DNA from: JASEHD01 sp964471945
GTDB taxonomy: Bacteria > Bacteroidota > Ignavibacteria > UBA10030 > SZUA-254
Reading direction: 5' to 3'
Assembly (NCBI GenBank): GCA_964471945.1
Contig: CAYYIJ010000097.1
Span: forward strand, 1-7,435
Length of the DNA stretch: 7,435 nucleotides
The position numbers and the translations under genes are program-made. Positions 1 through 5,779 of the stretch are shown here, in pieces. Below the pieces are notes generated by a model. That model was not told the DNA's origin. It was given only the letters and a program-made list of their open reading frames with translations, and did not search any database. Every line of letters starts with the position of its first letter. Positions within the stretch are counted from its first letter, which is position 1.

Positions 1-108
1 TCATTTTCGCATGTTTTTCTCCTCTCTTGGGGAAGTTGCTCAAGTCGGGAAGTATATACTGATGGTTCCAAACAACTCGCTTTATCTGAAGAAATGGAAA
101 AAATCTAA
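1..108 (+). CDS. Possible C-terminal end of a gene cut by the window edge
   Basis: Frame 1 is open from the first base to a TAA at 106-108, giving 35 residues that end in a charged tail (EVYTDGSKQLALSEEMEKI). The stop lies 17 nt before the repeat element that begins at 125. No domain can be recognised from so little sequence. A second plus-strand frame, from the ATG at 11, is also open through this stretch and runs into the repeat, so the choice of frame rests only on the protein-like tail and the position of the stop. It could equally be non-coding. Confidence 0.3.
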   Translation, partial: SFSHVFLLSWGSCSSREVYTDGSKQLALSEEMEKI

Positions 109-124
109 CCGTTGTTCAATCAAT

Positions 125-277
125 TTGAAACTTCTGAAAAATAGGATCAAAAGTCATGGTGAGCCTGTCGAACCATGACAATTTACTACAATTTCACGCT
201 TCGACAAGTAAGCCTAAGGCTTACAAGCTCAGCGTGACAGGTTTTATTAGAATAAAATAATTTTTCAGAAGTTTCAA
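125..277. repeat. 153-bp MITE-like element with terminal inverted repeats and two hairpins
   Basis: The ends are an 18-bp perfect inverted repeat: TTGAAACTTCTGAAAAAT at 125-142 and its reverse complement at 260-277. Inside are two hairpins. The first pairs GTCATGGT (153-160) with ACCATGAC (172-179) around a GAGCCTGTCGA loop. The second pairs TCACGCT (194-200) with AGCGTGA (231-237) and holds an inner stem GTAAGCC/GGCTTAC read on the reverse strand. The two hairpins carry the same core in opposite orientation, so the whole element is an imperfect palindrome. It encodes no protein. No clear target-site duplication is visible. A related copy in opposite orientation starts at 7336, which shows that it is dispersed. 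It resembles a non-autonomous miniature element or a paired REP-like element. Confidence 0.8.
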
Positions 278-331
278 TTTATATTCCGTTAGCTAATGGG
301 GGCTTAGATATTGCCATTCTTTATGGAGATG

Positions 332-363
332 AAAAACCTGATCGCACTTCCAGCGGATCAGGT
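332..363 (-). terminator. Rho-independent terminator of the ada operon, overlapping the ogt stop codon
   Basis: Read on the minus strand, ACCTGATC (363-356) pairs with GATCAGGT (343-336). The 12-nt gap can form a further CGC/GCG pairing with one bulged C. Five T residues follow directly (336-332). The hairpin begins inside the last codons of the alkyltransferase gene and includes its TGA at 360-358. Confidence 0.75.
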
Positions 364-879
364 GTATTTATACTTTGCTTCCAACTCCAATAAAAATTTC
401 TTTCTCCACAATTTTCCTCCATACCCTCGTAAATTTCCGTTCGCTTCAATAACGCGATGACATGGAATGATTATCGGCAAGTAGTTCGCACCATTAGCCC
501 GCCCGACAGCCCGTGCGGCTCCAGGTTTGCCAAGTGCTTTCGCAATCTCACCATAAGAACGGGTTTCACCATATGGAATTTTCATCAACTCAAGCCAATC
601 CAATATCTCAAACTTTGTTCCTTGTAAATCGAGTTTCAAAGAAAATATTTTTCGCTTACCTTCAAAATACTCGTTCACCTGTGTTTCCATTTTATCGATG
701 AATTGGTTTGACCCCTTCACCATCTTAGTTTTGTAGCGATTTTCAACCCTTTTTATTATTGGTTGAAGTCCACCCCTATCAAGAAATTCATAAACACAAC
801 TTCCTTTTGATGTTGCGCCTGCTACAAATTTTCCGATTGGTGAATCTATGATTTTATAGTCGATATTTTCCGTTAACAT
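358..879 (-). CDS. ogt: Methylated-DNA--[protein]-cysteine S-methyltransferase (O6-alkylguanine-DNA alkyltransferase)
   Basis: This is a suicide repair enzyme that transfers the alkyl group from O6-alkylguanine (and O4-alkylthymine) in DNA to its own cysteine. The 173-aa product has the usual length of a stand-alone Ogt/AdaB protein. The N-terminal domain includes IDSPIGKFVAGAT (about residues 10-22). The C-terminal DNA-binding domain contains the PYGETRSYGEIA helix-turn-helix region with the arginine-finger segment AARAVGRANG, then the active-site motif PCHRVI with acceptor Cys140, and ends in GYGGKLWRKKFLLELE. The ATG at 879-877 is preferred over an in-frame start at 951, because residues upstream of it are only the out-of-frame image of the preceding gene, and because AGGGA lies 6 nt before it. 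It overlaps the upstream adaA-like gene by 26 nt, so translation is probably coupled. It corresponds to the C-terminal half of E. coli Ada. Confidence 0.93.
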   Translation of the reverse strand: MLTENIDYKIIDSPIGKFVAGATSKGSCVYEFLDRGGLQPIIKRVENRYKTKMVKGSNQFIDKMETQVNEYFEGKRKIFSLKLDLQGTKFEILDWLELMKIPYGETRSYGEIAKALGKPGAARAVGRANGANYLPIIIPCHRVIEANGNLRGYGGKLWRKKFLLELEAKYKYT

Positions 880-1411
880 TTGATTTCCCTGGTGTGTAAC
901 CATATTGTTTAATGAATGCATCGCGAAAGCCGCTCGCAGATTCGAAACCACATTCGTATGCTGTTGTTAAGTAATCATTCCCCTGATCAATCAAAGTACG
1001 AGCATATTCTAACCGAAGTTTCCGGTGAAATGCCATTGGTGTAGTTTCCATGTACGTTTTAAAGTATCTTCGTATTGTTGATATATCAACTCTTGCAATT
1101 CCTGCTAATTCATTTTCAGTTATCTTACGTGTTATATCTTTCTGCATAACTTCAAGAGCTTTTACCCACCATTCTGGTTGAACATAGGGAAAAAATTCCG
1201 ATCGGCATCTTTTACACCCCCGGAATCCAGCGGAAACAGCTTCTTTCTTCGATGGTAAAAATACTACATTTTTTAGAATCGGGACCTTTGCCTTACAGGA
1301 TGGTAAACAATAAATACCAGTTGTTTTCACGCAGACATAAAACTTACCGTCATAGCTGGCATCGTCATTTAGCATCGCTGCCACCATTGTGTCGTATGTT
1401 AATTGTTCCAT
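854..1411 (-). CDS. adaA: AdaA-type methylphosphotriester-DNA acceptor / AraC-family regulator
   Basis: This is the sensor half of the adaptive response to alkylation. In the family, a zinc-bound cysteine accepts methyl groups from DNA phosphotriesters, which turns the protein into an activator of its own operon. The 185-aa product has an N-terminal Ada zinc domain (about residues 5-75) with C35, C39, C66 and C69. This C-x3-C-x26-C-x2-C spacing is that of E. coli Ada (C38, C42, C69, C72), making Cys35 the likely acceptor; TTGIYCLPSC and AGFRGCKRC are visible. Residues 81-180 are an AraC-type DNA-binding domain with two helix-turn-helix segments, ending in YGYTPGKS. It is the first gene of a two-gene operon with ogt. 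The ATG at 1411 has no obvious Shine-Dalgarno before it. Dropping a single base near 880 would fuse it to ogt in frame, so it may be a split form of a fused ada. Confidence 0.92.
   Translation of the reverse strand: MEQLTYDTMVAAMLNDDASYDGKFYVCVKTTGIYCLPSCKAKVPILKNVVFLPSKKEAVSAGFRGCKRCRSEFFPYVQPEWWVKALEVMQKDITRKITENELAGIARVDISTIRRYFKTYMETTPMAFHRKLRLEYARTLIDQGNDYLTTAYECGFESASGFRDAFIKQYGYTPGKSNVNGKYRL
886..890 (-). promoter_or_regulatory. Ribosome binding site that fixes the ogt start
   Basis: AGGGA on the minus strand, 6 nt before the ATG at 879-877 and inside the 3' end of the adaA-like gene. Its presence favours independent, coupled initiation of the alkyltransferase over a broken fusion gene. 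Confidence 0.55.
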
Positions 1412-1458
1412 GAATTAAAGATACAATTTATATTTTAGAAATTCTACCGATTTCCGTG

Positions 1459-1484
1459 CATGTAATCTGACCATGATTCACATG
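1459..1484. promoter_or_regulatory. Imperfect inverted repeat in the divergent intergenic region
   Basis: CATGTAATC (1459-1467) faces GATTCACATG (1475-1484), a 9-bp dyad with one extra C and a 7-nt centre. It lies between the divergently transcribed adaA-like gene (starting at 1411) and the small Cys-rich ORF (starting at 1555), where an operator could sit. No convincing -35/-10 pair was found on either strand, and no known Ada box was recognised, so a regulatory role is only a guess. Confidence 0.2.
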
Positions 1485-1515
1485 TCCATTCTTGCCCGTC
1501 AATTTTATTTTCCCG

Positions 1516-1560
1516 ATATTAACCAAGATTTACAAGATTAACCTGATTCTCTTGATGAAT
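1516..1560 (+). repeat. Degenerate 9-bp tandem repeat (core GATT)
   Basis: From 1516 the sequence falls into 9-nt units: atattaacc, aagatttac, aagattaac, ctgattctc, ttgatgaat. They share a GATT-like core in the same register; the last unit holds the presumed ATG of the small protein gene. The match is loose and could be chance in AT-rich DNA or the remains of a dispersed repeat. Confidence 0.3.
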
Positions 1561-1761
1561 GACAAAAAGAAATCTTTTTTAAAAGATAAACTTCCCACCT
1601 ATTGCGATTTTAGTTGCAGGTATGCCACATTTGCGCCGGAAGATTCTATCGGCGTGTGCAGACGCGAACAGGCAGTGTATTGCAAGTTGGTTAAGAAATT
1701 TAATAACAAGAATGCAAAATGTTTGGCAAGGGAACGAAAGCTTGCTTCACAATGCAATTGA
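1555..1761 (+). CDS. Small six-cysteine protein of unknown function
   Basis: The 68-aa product is basic and Cys-rich, with C17, C21, C35, C43, C56 and C67. The spacing C-x3-C-x13-C-x7-C-x12-C-x10-C could bind zinc or an Fe-S cluster, but no known domain is recognised with confidence. A YCDFSCRYA segment is followed by CRREQAVYCKLVKKFNNKNAKC, which looks like conserved protein rather than a chance frame. There is no signal peptide or membrane segment, so a cytoplasmic location is likely. The frame is open back to a TTG at 1492, but the added residues (PVNFIFPILTKIYKINLILL) come from low-complexity intergenic repeat, so the ATG at 1555 is preferred, although no Shine-Dalgarno is visible. It is divergent from the ada operon and 148 nt upstream of the methyltransferase. 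Nothing ties it to either function. Confidence 0.6.
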   Translation: MNDKKKSFLKDKLPTYCDFSCRYATFAPEDSIGVCRREQAVYCKLVKKFNNKNAKCLARERKLASQCN

Positions 1762-1909
1762 GTACAAGGTACTTTCAATGGCAGCTTTCGCGTGTGAGTG
1801 AATTGATTTTCATCTAAGCAAGTTATGCTATTTAATTCTAAATGTTGGTAAATTGGAATATTGTCTCCCCTTTTGGTATCTTTACGTATATCATTGATGA
1901 ATTTTCCCA
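1762..1909 (+). promoter_or_regulatory. Intergenic region upstream of the R-M genes, possible promoter
   Basis: This 148-nt gap presumably holds the promoter for the methyltransferase gene. A possible -35 TTGATT (1803-1808) and a -10-like TATGCT (1824-1829) are 15 nt apart, which is short. A small dyad, AGTAC (1761-1765) with GTACT (1769-1773), overlaps the last base of the small-protein stop codon and has no T-tract, so it is not a convincing terminator. No control-protein gene or recognisable C-box was seen. Confidence 0.2.
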
Positions 1910-3331
1910 ATGCATGAATTAGTCGATATATTCCCAAGTGAGCGGCAAAAGCTTTTTAACAAGTTTTCAGATAAGCTGGAAATAGCGTTTAACTTTAATC
2001 GTCAAATGGTTAGTTTCCAAGCTAACAAAGAAGAGCCAATATATCGCTGGTTCAAATACAAAGAGGGTTTTTCTTCTGCTCTTGTAAGATACTTTCTCAC
2101 AAAATATTCCGCTAAGCCTGGAAAGCTTTTGGATCCATTTGCTGGTGTTGGCACAACATTATTCGCTGGACAGTCACTTGGTTGGGAGTCTTACGGTATT
2201 GAGTTACTACCTGTGGGCATCTTCGTTATGGAAACCCGTAATGCATTGCGCAAGATCAATCCAGAAGAACTAAAAAAGATCATCAACCCTCTATGGCAAA
2301 ACCTTAACAAGATTGAAAATCCATCAACTCATTTTAACCATATTTCAATCACACAGGACGCTTTTCCTGATGATACGGAGCTCTCTCTCAATAAATTTCT
2401 CACATATTGCAGTAACATCAAAAATAAAGAAACTCAGACTCTACTTAGGTTCACAGCATTCTCCATACTTGAAGAACTTAGCTATACTAGAAAAGATGGT
2501 CAATACTTGAGGTGGGACTATCGTTCCAAGCGAGATTTATCAGGAAAACCTTTTAACAAGGGAAAGATAAACTCGTTCGAGCAGGCAATGAAACAAAAAT
2601 TATCTCAAATGGTCGCTGATTTATCTCCTCAAAACGATTCACTTTTCGATTCTGATAGAAATTATGGGCATGACCAACACAATATTAATATCATTGAAGG
2701 GTCATGTCTTGAAGAACTCCCAAAGATAGAAAATAGTTTTTTCGATTTTATAGTAACTTCGCCGCCCTACTGCGATCGCTATGACTATACAAGATCATAC
2801 GCTTTGGAATTAGTATATCTTGGATGCGACAATGATAGAGTTAGATCACTACGACAAGAATTATTATCATGTACCGTTGAGAACAAAGAGAAACTTGACT
2901 ATCTAAACCAATTGTACACCTCTATGGGTAGAAAAGTGACCTTTGATAAGGTGCTCAATATTTATAATTCGTCTTCAGCAATGAAAGAAGTGAATTCTAT
3001 TCTCGATGAACTAAACAAACTTGAGAAACTTAACAATAATAATATTCCCAGAATGGTAAAAAACTAATTCTTAGAACTTTGCTTTGTGATTTATGAGATG
3101 GCTAGAGTTACGAAAAATGGAGGATACTGCGTAATGGTGAATGATAACGTTCGTTACGGTGGAGAAGAAATACCAGTCGATCTTATTCTTTCTGAATTTG
3201 CGGAGAATTTTGGTTTCAACATTCAAAAGATATTTGTCCTTCCGCGAGGCAAAGGCAACAGCAGTCAACAAATGGGCAATTATGGACGAACTGAAATAAG
3301 GAAGTGCGTATACCTATGGCAAAAAAGATGA
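1910..3331 (+). pseudogene. Type II DNA amino-methyltransferase (AvaI/BsoBI-type R-M), interrupted by an in-frame TAA
   Basis: The family methylates an exocyclic amino group (N4-cytosine or N6-adenine) to protect the host's own restriction sites. A 385-residue first part contains a motif X-like segment (about 48-65), the SAM-binding motif I DPFAGVGTT (75-83), a long central region likely to include target recognition, and catalytic motif IV TSPPY (283-287). The order I before IV with a central insert resembles the alpha-class layout. A TAA at 3065-3067 then stops translation, yet the same frame continues with FLELCFVIYEMARV, KNGGYCVMVNDN and GNYGRTEIRKCVYLWQKR to a TGA at 3329-3331, clearly the missing C-terminal part of the same fold. 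No base is gained or lost, so one substitution (probably TAT or TAC to TAA) explains it. The intact product would be about 473 aa. Reinitiation at GTG 3086 could in principle make a separate C-terminal piece. The start at 1910 lacks a clear Shine-Dalgarno. Confidence 0.88.
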
Positions 3332-4204
3332 AATCGAATATAATTATTCAATCTGCAAATGATTTAGTTACCTCTAAAGAACAAACAAGAGCTGGTTTCA
3401 TTACACTTGCTTTAGAGAAAAACTATTTGGCAATTCCTTACGTTGAAGAAGCAAAAACATTGAAATCCCTCGCAAGTAGAATTAAGAAACCAAACGACCT
3501 TTTAGCAATAGATGAACTTAGAGTTGGTTTACTCACTGCATCTGGCATGTCCGAAAAATCTCTCAATCATCTGACCGATGGAGACAAAACACTGGCTATC
3601 AAAGGTTTAATCAAAGAATTTCTTGAACCAGCAGGCAAGGATTTCATTGACGAACTTGTTTACCGATACCTACTAACCAAAGGAGACGCGTTGGGGGGTA
3701 AAGCGAGAAATTTAGCCGGTGTATTAGGAGAGAGAAAATTTCTTCGTTCTTTATTGTCTGTATTAAATCTGGCTGGAATTGATTATCAATGGAAAGATAG
3801 CGATGCAGGCAATTGGTTGTCAAAGCCGCAAGATGATACCGGTATCGAAAAGCGTATCAACGGTCTTTATTGGTCGAAGAACAAAGTCAATCGGCTTCTC
3901 ATTTTGAATATCAAAGTTCCCGTTGTCGAGAAAAATGTTGATCTTTCAATTTTGGAAGGCACACCTGATGATTTAAAGAGGGGTAAACATCCTATTATTC
4001 ATAACATTAATTCTTATATCGCTCTCGGAGAATTGAAGGGTGGCATCGACCCAGCAGGTGCTGATGAACATTGGTGCAGCAATTGAAAACAGTATGGCTT
4101 CCGAAATATTCAAGCAAATGAAATCTGGTCAACTTAACAATGCCGCAAATCTTACCGATGATGACCATTTAGCGTCAATCTGCAAATGGATAATAAATTT
4201 GTAA
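3316..4204 (+). pseudogene. AvaI/BsoBI-family type II restriction endonuclease, internal deletion and frameshift
   Basis: The family cuts CYCGRG sites. From ATG 3316, which overlaps the methyltransferase end by 16 nt and has AAGGAAG upstream, 256 codons are open to TGA 4084-4086. Landmarks include FLEPAGKDFIDELVYRYLLTKGD (about 102-124), VDLSIL with Asp209, GELKGG with Glu239 and Lys241, and DPAGADEHW with His252. These match the BsoBI catalytic set D212, E240, K242 and H253, recalled from the literature. Directly after HW, the family's remaining C-terminus reappears in another frame: from 4070, IGAAIENSMA through NNAANLTDD to TAA 4202-4204 (44 residues). The two parts total about 297 aa against a family length of about 315-323, so some 20-30 residues are missing. 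The joint contains ATTGG (4070-4074), which would also occur in both parental sequences, suggesting a microhomology deletion. The product is probably inactive although the nuclease centre is encoded. A start at GTG 3304 or ATG 3328 is possible. Confidence 0.88.
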
Positions 4205-4241
4205 ATCAAATCTGTAATCTCGAATACGAAATTCGGCCAAG

Positions 4242-4247
4242 TATAAT
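4242..4247 (+). promoter_or_regulatory. Possible -10 element for the three-gene operon
   Basis: A perfect TATAAT sits 32 nt before the first ATG of the operon, in the 75-nt gap after the endonuclease remnant. The sequence 17 nt upstream (CTCGAA) is a poor -35, so the assignment rests on the -10 and on position alone. Confidence 0.3.
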
Positions 4248-4279
4248 AATAAAAATTTAAACAGTATCGTAACAAAGAA

Positions 4280-4885
4280 ATGACTATTCAAAGCCAATTA
4301 GAGAAATACCGTGTAAGACGTAAGCCCCATTTCATACCTGAGCATTCTGCTCTCTTGATAATCGATATGCAAAGGTATTTTCTTGAGAAAAAATCACACG
4401 CCTATATTCCTGCAGCAAAAAAGATAATTCCTAAAATATATCAACTTGCTAACCAATACTTAATGCACAGGTTACCTGTCATTTTTACCAGGCATCTCAA
4501 TACTAAGAGTAACGCAAAACTCATGTCATCATGGTGGGAGGATTTGATCACCGACGATGACCGAATGAGCGAGATTACGCCTGAGCTTAAACTTCACAAA
4601 ATCACTGTAATTAAAAAATCACAGTATGATGCTTTCTTCAAAACCAAGCTTGAAGATATTCTACACAAGTTGAAAGTAAAACAGATCGTCATCACTGGTG
4701 TGATGACACATCTGTGCTGTGAGTCAACAGCACGCTCGGCATTCATACGCGGCTTCGAAGTACTTTTTACCATAGATGGAACTGCATCAGATCATATTAT
4801 GTTTCATAATGCGAGTCTTCTTAACCTCGCTGATGGTTTTGCGCTACCCGTTTATATTGAAGAAATATTAAATGCAATAAAATAG
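4280..4885 (+). CDS. Isochorismatase-like cysteine hydrolase
   Basis: The 201-aa product belongs to the isochorismatase-like superfamily, which includes nicotinamidases, N-carbamoylsarcosine amidases and isochorismatases and uses an Asp-Lys-Cys triad. All three are visible: Asp29 in ALLIIDMQRYF, Lys113 in VIKKSQYDAFF, and Cys146 in GVMTHLCCESTARSAFIRGF, with Val141-Met142 at the usual cis-peptide position. The motif around the nucleophile carries two adjacent cysteines (146-147). The protein has no signal peptide and is likely cytoplasmic. The substrate cannot be told from sequence. There is no carrier-protein domain of the EntB type. It is the first gene of a tight operon, ending 1 nt before the flavoprotein gene, so it probably acts in the same pathway as that protein and the radical SAM protein. 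The start lacks a strong Shine-Dalgarno (only AAAGAA directly before the ATG). Confidence 0.88.
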   Translation: MTIQSQLEKYRVRRKPHFIPEHSALLIIDMQRYFLEKKSHAYIPAAKKIIPKIYQLANQYLMHRLPVIFTRHLNTKSNAKLMSSWWEDLITDDDRMSEITPELKLHKITVIKKSQYDAFFKTKLEDILHKLKVKQIVITGVMTHLCCESTARSAFIRGFEVLFTIDGTASDHIMFHNASLLNLADGFALPVYIEEILNAIK

Positions 4886-4886
4886 A

Positions 4887-5774
4887 ATGACCCGCAGAGA
4901 TATAGAAGTAGTGATAGTTGGTGCAGGACCTTCCGGCATCGCTGCCGCCATCCAGTTAAAACGATATGGGATCAAAGTGGTTGTTCTCGAAAAAGATCGT
5001 ATTGGCGGATTGCTCAGGAATGCAAATATGGTTGAAAATTATCCAGGATTTCCCAAAGGTATTTCAGGTGATGAACTAACCAATCTTCTTCAGAAACATG
5101 CTGATACAGTTGGAGTCAAAGTTCAATATCGTGAAGTAAAAAATCTCGATTTTATTAATAATAGGTTCATCATTAAAACTGATAATAAGAACATAACTGC
5201 CAAAATTGTTGTCATTGCGTCCGGTACAAAGCCAAAACAATTTCAGCACCCTGACATAAACGCAACGATCGCGAAGAAAATATTTTATAATGTTTATTCA
5301 TTAATAGATGTTTCCAAGAAAAACATTGCAATCATTGGAGGGGGAGACGCTGCTTTCGATTATGGATTGAATCTCGCCAGGCATGGGAATAAAATTATAA
5401 TACTTAATCGCGGAAGAAATATTAAATGCCTGCCGCTTTTATGGAAGAGGGTGGAAGAGTCAAAGATAATTACGTATCTTGAGAACACTCGGATTCAAAG
5501 TATCAGATACAAAAATAGTACAATGATTCTGACTTGTCATAATTCAAAAAATAATTATGAAATAAACACCGACTATTTGCTTATTGCTATTGGCAGAGAG
5601 CCCTGTTTAGATTTTATGAGTGAAAATCTGACGTCTAATATCGAATATCTTAGACGTGAATGTATGTTATTTTTGATAGGTGATGTGAAAAACACAATTT
5701 ATAGACAAACTGCAATCTCTGTCGGTGATGGTGTAATGGCAGCGATGAAAATATATCAACATTTGAGAGAATAA
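4887..5774 (+). CDS. Thioredoxin-reductase-fold FAD/NAD(P)H oxidoreductase lacking the redox CxxC
   Basis: The 295-aa product has the two-dinucleotide-domain layout of thioredoxin reductase. An FAD-binding GAGPSG (residues 12-17) is followed by EKDRIGG and ENYPGFP (49-55, as in TrxR). Then come ASGTKP (110-115), a second Rossmann motif IIGGGDAAFDYG (148-159) for NAD(P)H, IGREP, and a C-terminal IGDV with RQ and GDGVMAAM for FAD. The active-site disulphide that normally precedes the second Rossmann motif (CATC or similar) is absent: here the segment reads YNVYSL (133-138). It therefore cannot be a classical thioredoxin reductase. Enzymes of this fold without CxxC include ferredoxin/flavodoxin-NADP reductases of the YumC type. 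It lies between the hydrolase (1-nt gap) and the radical SAM gene (5-nt gap), so a role in delivering electrons to that enzyme or in oxidising a shared substrate is plausible but inferred. Confidence 0.87.
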   Translation: MTRRDIEVVIVGAGPSGIAAAIQLKRYGIKVVVLEKDRIGGLLRNANMVENYPGFPKGISGDELTNLLQKHADTVGVKVQYREVKNLDFINNRFIIKTDNKNITAKIVVIASGTKPKQFQHPDINATIAKKIFYNVYSLIDVSKKNIAIIGGGDAAFDYGLNLARHGNKIIILNRGRNIKCLPLLWKRVEESKIITYLENTRIQSIRYKNSTMILTCHNSKNNYEINTDYLLIAIGREPCLDFMSENLTSNIEYLRRECMLFLIGDVKNTIYRQTAISVGDGVMAAMKIYQHLRE

Positions 5775-5779
5775 AATTG

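Noticed and set aside
1..12. A minus-strand ATG at 12-10 preceded by GAGAGGAG, which looks like a strong gene start.
   Set aside because: The frame ends after three codons (ATG CGA AAA TGA), so no gene can be supported from the visible sequence.
280..402. A plus-strand frame that reads like protein (PLANGGLDIAILYGDEK onward) and runs into the ogt gene.
   Set aside because: It has no start codon with support, begins at the repeat element, covers the minus-strand terminator and the antisense of ogt, and resembles no family I know.
880..951. An in-frame extension of the alkyltransferase to an ATG at 951 (24 extra residues).
   Set aside because: These residues are the out-of-frame image of the AraC-domain C-terminus of the upstream gene; the ATG at 879 has its own ribosome binding site and starts at the normal domain boundary.
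1492..1554. A TTG start giving the small Cys-rich protein 21 more hydrophobic residues, which might look like a signal peptide.
   Set aside because: The residues come from low-complexity, repeat-like DNA, the start is a TTG without a ribosome binding site, and the protein-like region begins after the ATG at 1555.
1599..1937. A 112-codon minus-strand open frame opposite the small Cys-rich gene.
   Set aside because: It is antisense to a better-supported gene, has no ribosome binding site or recognisable motif, and crosses the intergenic region.
3086..3331. A separate 81-residue gene starting at GTG 3086.
   Set aside because: It is the same-frame C-terminal continuation of the methyltransferase beyond the TAA, so it is annotated as part of the pseudogene; independent translation is possible but unsupported.
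4221..4235. A small dyad, CGAAT/ATTCG, after the endonuclease remnant, considered as a terminator.
   Set aside because: The stem has only 5 AT-rich pairs and no T-tract follows.
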